12,235 nt of DNA, taken from an uncultured Lachnospiraceae bacterium. Its GTDB lineage: Bacteria; Bacillota; Clostridia; Lachnospirales; Lachnospiraceae. The notes below the pieces were generated by a model. The model did no database searches, had not been told where the DNA came from, and was given only the letters and a program-made list of their open reading frames with translations. Below, piece after piece: positions 1-7,145 of this stretch. Each line of letters begins with the position of its first letter. Positions within the stretch are counted from its first letter, which is position 1. The DNA lies in NCBI GenBank assembly GCA_900553305.1, contig USDI01000052.1:1-12235 (forward strand), written 5' to 3'. The position numbers and the translations under genes were made by a program.

Positions 1-792
1 CAAATGATTACCAGCTTTAAGCAAACATATATTGATGCTTTAAAACACTATTATTTTGTTGGCGGTATGCCGGAAGCAGTGCAAAGCTTTGTAGAGAATA
101 AAGATTTTAATGAAGTTCGTGAAATTCAAAAGAGGATTCTTACAGCCTATGAACAGGATTTTTCTAAGCATGTTCCAAATGAAATTGTACCAAGGATTCG
201 TATGCTGTGGAACAGCATACCTTCCCAGCTGGCGAAAGAAAATAAGAAGTTCATCTATGGTCTTATTCGTGAAGGCGCTCGTGCAAAGGATTATGAAACT
301 GCACTTATGTGGCTTAGTGATTGTGGACTCGTCCATAGAATCGGTCGTGTCAATGGTGTGGGCCTCCCTTTGCGGGCGTATGAAGATTTGAAAGCGTTTA
401 AGTTATTTGTGGTTGATATTGGACTTCTTGGATGTATGGCTGGATTACGTCAGCGTACACTGCTTGAAGGTAACGATCTTTTTGTTGAATTTAAGGGAGC
501 CCTTACAGAACAGTATGTCTGTCAGCAATTAAAAACAATTGAGGATCTGGATGTTTATTATTATACAAATGACAGAGGATCCTGTGAGATTGATTTTATT
601 ATTGATACAGGTGAGCGAATTGTTCCGGTTGAAGTAAAGGCAGAGATAAATCTTAGGGCTAAAAGTCTGAAATCTTATCAGGAGAAATTTGCACCTGAGG
701 TTTCTGTCCGCACTTCCATGGCTGACTACAAAAGGCAGGAGTGGCTTGTTAATCTGCCATTGTACGCCATAGACCAAATTAGCAGGATATAA
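1..792 (+). CDS. C-terminal part of an AAA-type ATPase with a DUF4143 domain (5' end outside window)
   Basis: The reading frame is open back to base 1, so the N-terminal part, where this family carries its Walker A and B ATPase motifs, lies outside the window. The visible 263 residues contain the helical middle region, then the conserved stretch around VVDIGLLGCMAGL and FKGALTEQYVCQQL. They end with a PD-(D/E)xK-like core: EIDFII at about bases 586-603 and PVEVKAE at about 625-645, with the acidic residues and the Lys spaced as in DUF4143 proteins. Such proteins are widespread accessory ATPases in anaerobes. Their cellular role is poorly defined and no substrate can be read from the sequence. 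By eye the gene is more A/T-rich at third codon positions than its neighbours, which fits an accessory or transferred gene. It ends 240 bases before the next gene and is unlikely to share its operon. Family assignment is fairly sure; function is not. Confidence 0.85.
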   Translation, partial: QMITSFKQTYIDALKHYYFVGGMPEAVQSFVENKDFNEVREIQKRILTAYEQDFSKHVPNEIVPRIRMLWNSIPSQLAKENKKFIYGLIREGARAKDYETALMWLSDCGLVHRIGRVNGVGLPLRAYEDLKAFKLFVVDIGLLGCMAGLRQRTLLEGNDLFVEFKGALTEQYVCQQLKTIEDLDVYYYTNDRGSCEIDFIIDTGERIVPVEVKAEINLRAKSLKSYQEKFAPEVSVRTSMADYKRQEWLVNLPLYAIDQISRI

Positions 793-838
793 GGTTACTG
801 ATAGGGAATATTGTTGAGGAAGATTTAAAATATTGAGT

Positions 839-912
839 CTGGCGGTTTATAATGAGAAAAAGGTGGATAAATCGCCAGAATAGCATAAAAAGTCAGTTAT
901 GTGGCGATTTAT
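839..912. repeat. Three-armed inverted/direct repeat downstream of the DUF4143 gene
   Basis: Arm 1 (839-850, CTGGCGGTTTAT) is the inverse of arm 2 (867-878, ATAAATCGCCAG) with a single G:U-type mismatch. Arm 3 (902-912, TGGCGATTTAT) is a perfect inverse of arm 2 over 11 bases and an imperfect direct repeat of arm 1. Arm 2 can therefore pair with either neighbour but not both. A T-run (946-954) follows about 33 bases after arm 3, too far away for a standard intrinsic terminator. The element could be a pair of regulator sites, a switchable RNA hairpin, or the remnant of a small palindromic repeat. Confidence 0.6.
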
Positions 913-942
913 GAAAAGAAGATCATTCATATAATAGATAAG

Positions 943-970
943 TGCTTTTTTTTTCACCATGTGTTATACT
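943..970 (+). promoter_or_regulatory. Candidate extended -10 promoter for the Fe-S/exporter operon
   Basis: TGTTATACT at 962-970 is an extended -10 element (TG, one base, then TATACT). Upstream there is only a weak -35-like TGCTTT at 943-948 with 16-base spacing, inside a nine-base T-run, which suits an extended -10 promoter that depends little on the -35 box. Initiation near 977 would give a 5' untranslated region of about 55 bases before the start at 1033. This is a motif-based prediction. Confidence 0.45.
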
Positions 971-1032
971 AATCTGCGCAAGTAGTGGGAAATATACATA
1001 AAGAGTAATAAATAGAAAATACGGAGGCGGTT

Positions 1033-1755
1033 ATGCTTGAAGTGAAAAACCTCGTTTTCCACCCGTTGGATAATGGTGTGGAAAAGAGCATTATTGAAGA
1101 TATCAGTTTTACGGTGCCGGATGGAGAGATGCTGGTAATTACCGGTCCAAATGGTGGAGGAAAATCGACGATGGCCAAGCTTCTCATGGGAATTGAGAAG
1201 CCGGACGGTGGACAGATTTTACTGGATGGACAGGATATTACGGAGTTCCCGATTGCAGAGCGCGCAAAGGCGGGAATCGGATTTGCCTTCCAGCAGCCGC
1301 CGCGCTTTAAGGGAATGACGGTGGAGCGGCTCTTAAATTTAGCCGCAGGAGAGAAGCTTTCCGAAGATACCTGCTGTGATCTGTTGAGCCGTGTGGGACT
1401 GTGCGCGAAGGAATATTTAAAGAGGGAAGTTGATGCGACCTTATCCGGTGGTGAAATGAAACGTCTTGAAATTGCATCGGTACTTGCAAAGCCGCATAAG
1501 CTCTGTATTTTCGATGAGCCGGAAGCAGGAATTGATCTGTGGAGCTTTTCCATGCTGGTAAAGCAGTTTGAACAGCTTTATCAGGAAAAGAAGGAAACCC
1601 TGATTCTGATCTCCCATCAGGAACGAATTATCCAGATGGCAGACCGCATTATGGTGATCCGCGATGGCAAGGTGGCAGCACTCGGTACGAAGGAAGAGGT
1701 GTACCCGATGTTAATGGAGAGCAATCTGTCGACCGGATGCGAAAAACTGCGTTAA
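1033..1755 (+). CDS. sufC: SufC-like ABC ATPase of Fe-S cluster assembly (SmsC type)
   Basis: A 240-residue soluble ABC ATPase with no membrane segments. Walker A is GPNGGGKST at residues 38-46 (Lys44), the signature LSGGEMKR is at 137-144, Walker B with catalytic Glu is CIFDEPEAGID at about 158-168 (Asp161, Glu162), and the H-loop His is at 195 in LISHQ. The LSGGE-K/M-KR signature and the DEP-x-x-GID segment are typical of SufC rather than of importer ATPases. SufC binds the SufB/D scaffold and uses ATP to reshape it during cluster assembly. Starting at 1033 uses a GGAGG at 1023-1027, five bases before the ATG. A short SufB-like gene follows 88 bases downstream, which supports the assignment. 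No cysteine desulfurase, SufU or SufD is visible nearby, so the pair resembles the minimal two-gene SUF-like (SMS) system known mainly from archaea and anaerobic bacteria. Confidence 0.88.
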   Translation: MLEVKNLVFHPLDNGVEKSIIEDISFTVPDGEMLVITGPNGGGKSTMAKLLMGIEKPDGGQILLDGQDITEFPIAERAKAGIGFAFQQPPRFKGMTVERLLNLAAGEKLSEDTCCDLLSRVGLCAKEYLKREVDATLSGGEMKRLEIASVLAKPHKLCIFDEPEAGIDLWSFSMLVKQFEQLYQEKKETLILISHQERIIQMADRIMVIRDGKVAALGTKEEVYPMLMESNLSTGCEKLR

Positions 1756-1843
1756 CAGTTCAGCCAGTAAGTACAAGCCGACAACTTATGAATGGCATGG
1801 TTGAATTTATCAGATAGAAACAGATAACGAAAGGAAGAGAATT

Positions 1844-2770
1844 GTGGCAGAAATTGATGCAATCACACAAGGAGTCCTTGACAAAATTGATGGTATTGGA
1901 TTTAAGCAGGAAGGTGCTTACAACTTAAGATACAATGGTTATCCGCTTTGTCATGGAGATTCTGAACATATTAAGATTAAGCGTAAAGAGGACAAGCCGG
2001 GAATTGATGTTATCATCCGTGGAGATACGAACGGGGAGTTTGTTCATATTCCGGTAGTCGTTAATACATCGGGAATGACCGATGAGGTATACAATGACTT
2101 CTATGTGGAAGATGGTGCAAATGTGACGATCGTTGCCGGATGTGGAATTCATAACAGCGGGTGCAACGACAGCCGCCATGATGGCATTCATACCTTCCAT
2201 ATTGGAACCGGCTGTAATGTCCGTTACGAAGAGAAGCACTACGGGGAAGGAGAAGGAACCGGAGCCCGTATTTTGAATCCGATGACGAAGGTCTATATGG
2301 TGAAGGATTCTATTTTTAATATGGAAACAGTTCAGATTGAGGGCGTGGATTCGACGAAGCGTGACACCGAGATCTTTATCGGTGAGAACTGCAAGCTTTT
2401 TGTAACCGAAAAGCTGATGACACACGATCAGCAGACCGCCATTTCCAATATTGATGTGGTTCTGCAAGGATCCGGCAGCAGCGCACAGATCGTATCGCGA
2501 TCGGTAGCCAAGGGAACCTCGAAACAGACCTTCCATCCGAAAGCAATCGGGGAAGCATTGTGTCATGCGCATATTCAGTGTGATTCGATCATTATGGACG
2601 AGGCACAGGTCTGTTCTATCCCGGAAATTGATGCAAAGCATGTGGATGCAGCGATTATCCACGAGGCAGCAATCGGTAGAATTAATAATGAACAGCTGAT
2701 TAAGCTTAATACGTTTGGATTAAACGAAGAAGAGGCGGAAGCTGTCATTATTGAAAACTTTTTGAACTAA
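1844..2770 (+). CDS. sufB: Short SufB/SufD-family Fe-S scaffold protein (SmsB type)
   Basis: A 308-residue protein of the SufB/SufD family, much shorter than E. coli SufB (about 495 residues). It has the beta-helix core and C-terminal helices but no long N-terminal domain. The C-terminal half aligns by eye with SufB: QCDS with Cys246 matches the region of the functional SufB cysteine, and HEAAIGRI with Glu274 matches the SufB HEA motif. Next comes NEQL and the closing helix EEEAEAVIIENFL. Another cysteine-rich patch, CGIHNSGC, lies at about 99-106. The predicted role is the scaffold on which SufC-driven Fe-S clusters form in the cytoplasm. The start is a GTG at 1844 preceded by AAGGAAGAG at 1831-1839; no in-frame ATG upstream is better placed. 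The next gene begins only 9 bases after the stop. SufB is preferred over SufD because of the retained Cys, but a single-copy SmsB serves both roles. Confidence 0.85.
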   Translation: MAEIDAITQGVLDKIDGIGFKQEGAYNLRYNGYPLCHGDSEHIKIKRKEDKPGIDVIIRGDTNGEFVHIPVVVNTSGMTDEVYNDFYVEDGANVTIVAGCGIHNSGCNDSRHDGIHTFHIGTGCNVRYEEKHYGEGEGTGARILNPMTKVYMVKDSIFNMETVQIEGVDSTKRDTEIFIGENCKLFVTEKLMTHDQQTAISNIDVVLQGSGSSAQIVSRSVAKGTSKQTFHPKAIGEALCHAHIQCDSIIMDEAQVCSIPEIDAKHVDAAIIHEAAIGRINNEQLIKLNTFGLNEEEAEAVIIENFLN

Positions 2771-2779
2771 GGAGTATCT

Positions 2780-4543
2780 ATGAAAAAATTACTGGTATAC
2801 CTGAAGGATTATAAAAAAGAAAGTATTCTGGGGCCTCTGTTTAAACTGCTGGAGGCTTCTTTTGAGCTGATTGTGCCGCTGGTTGTGGCATCGATGATTG
2901 ATGTTGGTATTCCCAATCAGGATAAGGGCTATATTGTAAAGATGGCACTGGTTCTGGTTGCTTTGGGCGTGATCGGATTAATCAGTTCAGTAACGGCGCA
3001 GTTTTTTGCGGCGAAGGCAGCCGTCGGATTTGCAACCAAGGTGCGTCAGGCACTGTTTGATCATATTCAGAAGCTGACCTTTGGACAAATGGACAGTCAG
3101 GGAACGGCAACACTGATTACCCGTATGACAAGTGATGTCAATCAGGTACAAAATGGTGTGAATCTGGTTCTTCGTCTGTTCTTAAGATCTCCCTTTATCG
3201 TATTTGGTGCCATGATTATGGCATTTACCGTAGATGTGAAGGCAGCGTTGATTTTCGTAGTGGTTATTCCACTTCTGCTCATCGTGGTCTTTGCGATTCT
3301 GTTAATCAGCATTCCGATGTTCAGCCGGGTACAGGCCAACCTCGATCAGGTCATGCGTACTACCCGTGAAAATTTAACCGGTTCCAGGGTCATCCGTGCC
3401 TTTGCGAAGGAGCCGGAAGAAATCGAAGAATTCCAGAAGGAAAACCGGGTGCTGCGTGATGTACAGGTCGTTGCCGGAAGAGTATCTGCACTGATGAATC
3501 CGGTTACTTATATTATTATCAATGGTGGTCTGATGGCGCTGATTTATGTAGGCGCACTGCAGATTGAAGGCGGCATTCTCACCCAGGGACAGGTGGTAGC
3601 GCTCATCAACTATATGTCCCAGATTCTGGTAGAGCTGATTAAGCTTGCAAACCTGATTATTACCGTAACCAAGGCGATTGCCTGTGGTAATCGTATTGAA
3701 TCCGTTATGGAAATTCCGGCAGGCTTCCCGAATGAAGGACAGATTGCCGGTCAGAAGTCCGGAACGGATGCATCGGCTGATGGATACAAGGTGGTCTTTG
3801 ATCAGGTCGGCATGGCCTACAATGAAGGCGGTGACGAAGCTATTTCCGATGTGAACCTGAAGGTGAAGAGGGGCGAGACCATTGGTGTGATCGGAGGCAC
3901 CGGTTCCGGTAAATCGACACTGGTGAACCTGATCCCGAGATTTTATGATGTGACGCGTGGACGCGTTCTTGTGGATGGCACGGATGTGCGTGACATGGAG
4001 CCGGAAAAGCTCCGGTCCAAGATCGGCATGGTTTTACAGAAAGCGGTGCTGTTCCGCGGTACGATTCGGGAGAATCTGTTCTGGGGTAACGAAGGAGCAA
4101 CCGATGAAGAAATCTGGCAGGCTCTGGAAACCGCACAGGCGAAGGAGTTCGTGGAACAGAAGGAAGATGGTCTTGATACCATGATTGAACAGGAAGGACG
4201 CAACCTTTCCGGTGGACAGCGGCAGCGTCTGTCCATTGCAAGGGCACTGGTACGAAAGCCGGAAATCCTGATTCTGGATGACAGTTCTTCTGCACTTGAT
4301 TATGCAACAGACTTAAAACTCCGGCAGGCAATCAAAGCATTGCCCGGGGATATGACCGTGTTTATTGTATCGCAGAGAGCTTCTTCCCTGATGCATGCCG
4401 ATCAGATCATTGTACTGGACGATGGCGATGTGGTTGGTCTTGGAACTCATGAGGAATTGTTAAAGACCTGCGAAACCTATCAGGAAATTTATTATACACA
4501 GGTAGAAAAGAAACCGGAACAACAGGAAGGAAAGGAGGCGTAA
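2780..4543 (+). CDS. ABC half-exporter with degenerate ATPase site (heterodimer subunit A, pair 1)
   Basis: A 587-residue type IV ABC exporter half: an N-terminal six-helix membrane domain (about residues 15-300), a short Gly/Ser/Asp-rich linker near 320-335, then the nucleotide-binding domain. Walker A is GGTGSGKST at 372-380 and the signature is a canonical LSGGQ at 476-480. Walker B is ILILDD, with Asp501 where the catalytic Glu normally sits, and the switch His of the H-loop is replaced by Gln532 (IVSQRASS). The domain can thus lend a good signature to its partner but cannot itself hydrolyse ATP efficiently, as in TM287, LmrC or BmrC-type subunits. GGAG at 2771-2774 directly follows the sufB-like stop, so expression with the Fe-S genes is likely. 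The partner begins two bases after the stop, and its ribosome site AAGGAGG encodes this protein's last residues, Lys-Glu-Ala. Substrate unknown; drugs, peptides or lipids are possible. Confidence 0.92.
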   Translation: MKKLLVYLKDYKKESILGPLFKLLEASFELIVPLVVASMIDVGIPNQDKGYIVKMALVLVALGVIGLISSVTAQFFAAKAAVGFATKVRQALFDHIQKLTFGQMDSQGTATLITRMTSDVNQVQNGVNLVLRLFLRSPFIVFGAMIMAFTVDVKAALIFVVVIPLLLIVVFAILLISIPMFSRVQANLDQVMRTTRENLTGSRVIRAFAKEPEEIEEFQKENRVLRDVQVVAGRVSALMNPVTYIIINGGLMALIYVGALQIEGGILTQGQVVALINYMSQILVELIKLANLIITVTKAIACGNRIESVMEIPAGFPNEGQIAGQKSGTDASADGYKVVFDQVGMAYNEGGDEAISDVNLKVKRGETIGVIGGTGSGKSTLVNLIPRFYDVTRGRVLVDGTDVRDMEPEKLRSKIGMVLQKAVLFRGTIRENLFWGNEGATDEEIWQALETAQAKEFVEQKEDGLDTMIEQEGRNLSGGQRQRLSIARALVRKPEILILDDSSSALDYATDLKLRQAIKALPGDMTVFIVSQRASSLMHADQIIVLDDGDVVGLGTHEELLKTCETYQEIYYTQVEKKPEQQEGKEA

Positions 4544-4545
4544 GT

Positions 4546-6342
4546 ATGGCAAAGGCAGCAAAGATGGACAAAGGACAGCAAAAAGAAACGCTGGTTAAAG
4601 TATTAAAATATATGAAGCCTTATCGCTTCTGGCTCATTGCGGCAATTGTAATGGCAGCTGTTTCCGTTGCATTTACGTTGTATCTTCCGATTCTTACCGG
4701 GGATGCGGTGGATGTTCTGTTACAGTTTCTTCCGTCATTCAAAGAGACAGTTGACAGTAATTTTGATTGGTGGTATATACTCCGGCAGCTCCTTGTGAAA
4801 ATGGGTGTTGTAATTCTTCTTACGGCAGCAGCCCAATGGATTATGAGTCTGTGTAATAACCATATTGTATATAGTATTATTGAAGATATCCGTGAAAAGG
4901 CCTTTGATAAGATCCAGAAGGTATCTCTTAAGTATCTGGACGGACATTCCCACGGTGATATTATGAGCCGTGTGGTTGCAGATGTCGATACGTTTGCGGA
5001 TGGTCTGCTTCTTGGATTCACGCAGTTATTTACAGGCGTGATTACGATTCTCGGAACCCTGCTTTTCATGCTCTCCGAAAATGTGGGAATTACGATTGTA
5101 GTGGTGGTAATTACACCGGTATCTTTGTTCGTAGCATCCTTTATTGCAAAGAAGACCTTTAAGATGTTCCAGTTACAGTCTACGACGAGAGGCGAGCAGA
5201 CAACACTGATTAATGAAATGATTACCAACCATAAAGAAGTAAAGGCCTTTGGCAGAGAAGATGCGGTTATGGAGGACTTCGATGAAATTAACGACAGACT
5301 GGAAAAGTGCTCCTTACGTGCGATTTTCTTTTCTTCCCTTACCAATCCCTGTACCCGTTTCGTAAACAGCCTGGTATATATGGGCGTAGGGCTTACCGGT
5401 TCACTTGCAGTCATCCGAGGTGGTCTTACCGTTGGACAGTTAACCTGTTTCCTTTCCTATGCGAACCAGTACACCAAGCCGTTTAATGAAATCTCGGGAG
5501 TTATTACAGAGCTTCAGAATGCACTTGCCTGCGCAGCGAGAATTTTCGAACTGATTGAGGAAGAGCCGCAGATTCCGGATGCAGAGGATGCAAGAGTCCT
5601 GACCGATGTAGAGGGTGCTGTTTCCTTAAATAATGTATCCTTCTCTTATAGTAAGGATCGTAAGCTGATCGAGGATCTGAACCTCAACGTAAAGCCCGGT
5701 CAGAGAATTGCGATTGTCGGACCGACCGGATGTGGTAAGACGACCATTATCAATCTGCTCATGCGTTTCTACGACGTGGATGGTGGTTCGATTTCTGTAG
5801 AGGGTACGGATATCCGCGATATTACCAGAAAGTCCCTGCGTACTTCCTATGGTATGGTGCTTCAGGAAACCTGGTTAAAGCAGGGAACGATCCGCGACAA
5901 CATTATTGTTGGAAAGCCGGATGCAACCGATGAAGAAGTGATTGCTGCAGCAAAGGCTTCCCATGCACACAGCTTTATCCGAAGACTTCCGGATGGATAC
6001 GATACCGTGATCAGTGAGGATGGCGGCAGTCTTTCCCAGGGACAGAAGCAGCTTCTTTGTATCACAAGGGTGATGCTGTGTCTGCCTCCGATGCTGATAT
6101 TGGATGAGGCAACCTCTTCGATTGATACCAGAACCGAGATCCGGATCCAGAAAGCATTTGCAACCATGATGGAAGGACGTACCAGCTTTATTGTTGCACA
6201 TCGTCTGTCCACCATACAGAATGCCGATGTGATTCTGGTGATGAAGGATGGTCATATTATTGAACAGGGAAATCATGAAGAGCTTCTTGCGAGGAAGGGC
6301 TTCTATGCAGAATTATACAACAGTCAGTTTACTGTAGCGTAG
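4546..6342 (+). CDS. ABC half-exporter with catalytic ATPase site (heterodimer subunit B, pair 1)
   Basis: A 598-residue partner of the preceding half-exporter: a membrane domain (about residues 28-325, with an unusually long TM1-TM2 loop at about 59-80) followed by an ATPase domain. Walker A is GPTGCGKTT at 392-400, Walker B is MLILDEATSS with Asp520 and catalytic Glu521, and the H-loop His is at 552 in VAHRLST. The signature is altered to LSQGQ at 496-500. Its intact Walker B and His therefore pair with the LSGGQ of subunit A to form the working site, while its altered signature faces the degenerate site. This reciprocal pattern is the hallmark of a heterodimeric exporter. Its start, two bases after subunit A, is set by AAGGAGG at 4532-4538 with 7-base spacing. 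Its last 14 bases overlap the end of the convergent regulator gene. The substrate cannot be read from the sequence. Confidence 0.92.
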   Translation: MAKAAKMDKGQQKETLVKVLKYMKPYRFWLIAAIVMAAVSVAFTLYLPILTGDAVDVLLQFLPSFKETVDSNFDWWYILRQLLVKMGVVILLTAAAQWIMSLCNNHIVYSIIEDIREKAFDKIQKVSLKYLDGHSHGDIMSRVVADVDTFADGLLLGFTQLFTGVITILGTLLFMLSENVGITIVVVVITPVSLFVASFIAKKTFKMFQLQSTTRGEQTTLINEMITNHKEVKAFGREDAVMEDFDEINDRLEKCSLRAIFFSSLTNPCTRFVNSLVYMGVGLTGSLAVIRGGLTVGQLTCFLSYANQYTKPFNEISGVITELQNALACAARIFELIEEEPQIPDAEDARVLTDVEGAVSLNNVSFSYSKDRKLIEDLNLNVKPGQRIAIVGPTGCGKTTIINLLMRFYDVDGGSISVEGTDIRDITRKSLRTSYGMVLQETWLKQGTIRDNIIVGKPDATDEEVIAAAKASHAHSFIRRLPDGYDTVISEDGGSLSQGQKQLLCITRVMLCLPPMLILDEATSSIDTRTEIRIQKAFATMMEGRTSFIVAHRLSTIQNADVILVMKDGHIIEQGNHEELLARKGFYAELYNSQFTVA

Positions 6343-7114
6343 ACCGGTACTCCGATGGAGTAATACCTGTCTGCCCCTTGAACTGCCGGATAAAATGGGT
6401 ATCGCTGTTATATCCGCACATCTGGCCGACCTCATGAATGGAGATCCGGGTTGTGGAAAGAAGATATCTGGCGTGATCCGTACGGCTTTGGATAATATCC
6501 TGCATGGCGGTCACTCCGAAGGTATTCTTGTATAAATGCTGAAAATAGTACTTACTTAGGGACATGGAGGCGCTGATGCTCTCCATGTCCCAGTTTTTAT
6601 AGGGCATGTTATAAATCTGGGAGCGCAGACCGGACAGCTTGTCATAGTAAATGTTGTCCGGCTGATGTGCATCCTTGTGCAGCTTTTCACTGATCTTAAG
6701 TAGCAGAATCTGCAAATAGAGAAGAAGGGTTTCTTCCTTATGGATGTTGTCAGAATAGTGTTCATAGGTAATGTCTTTGATTAACAGGGACAGGTCGTGG
6801 ATATCATGAACCTGCACCGGTGTATCGAAAGGGATTTCCAGCTTTGAAACAAATGAAAGATCAGACTCATCCATATGGAAATGCAGCCAGTCATCAGAAT
6901 AGAGCGCTTCACAGGCACGATAGAACTGTGGAGTGCCTTTTTTGTATAAAAGAATCGTATTCGGAGAGGTATGATAATCCGTTCCATGGATACGGAACCA
7001 GCCCGCCGTGCGGATGAGCAGGAGCAGATAGTCTCCGGAGCCGTCCGGCCGCTCAATTCTGAAATCCTTATCATGCTGGTGATAATATCCGCTTTTGTGA
7101 AACTGCATAATCAT
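6329..7114 (-). CDS. AraC-family transcriptional regulator
   Basis: A 261-residue regulator with an N-terminal cupin-like sensor domain (about 1-120: DYLLLLIRTAGWFRIHG, then WLHFHMDES) and a C-terminal AraC DNA-binding domain (about 165-258). The first helix-turn-helix starts near MESISASMSLSKYYFQHLY (177 on). The second is the classic stretch ISIHEVGQMCGYNSDTHFIR followed by QFKGQTGITPSEYR (224-257). Members of this family usually sense a sugar or similar small molecule and activate a neighbouring catabolic gene. The gene lies 31 bases downstream of the esterase on the same strand, so the two probably share a transcript. Two starts are possible: ATG at 7114 and ATG at 7108. The GGAGAGG just upstream sits very close to the first and at a more normal distance from the second, so the protein may be 259 residues. 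The 3' end overlaps the exporter gene on the other strand. Confidence 0.9.
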   Translation of the reverse strand: MIMQFHKSGYYHQHDKDFRIERPDGSGDYLLLLIRTAGWFRIHGTDYHTSPNTILLYKKGTPQFYRACEALYSDDWLHFHMDESDLSFVSKLEIPFDTPVQVHDIHDLSLLIKDITYEHYSDNIHKEETLLLYLQILLLKISEKLHKDAHQPDNIYYDKLSGLRSQIYNMPYKNWDMESISASMSLSKYYFQHLYKNTFGVTAMQDIIQSRTDHARYLLSTTRISIHEVGQMCGYNSDTHFIRQFKGQTGITPSEYRSTLQ

Positions 7115-7145
7115 TACCTCTCCGTGTGTTCTGAATAGTTATGTC

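Noticed and set aside
1925..2662. A 245-codon open frame on the minus strand inside the SufB-like gene.
   Set aside because: It is antisense to a well-supported family member and shows no family motif or ribosome site.
4620..5414. A 264-codon minus-strand frame within exporter subunit B of pair 1.
   Set aside because: It is a shadow of a strongly supported membrane domain; Ser/Thr/Ile-rich composition is typical of antisense translation.
6348..6362. The hairpin TACTCC-GAT-GGAGTA after the exporter stop as a terminator.
   Set aside because: The stem is only 6 bases with a 3-base loop, no T-run follows on either strand, and it lies within the AraC coding region.
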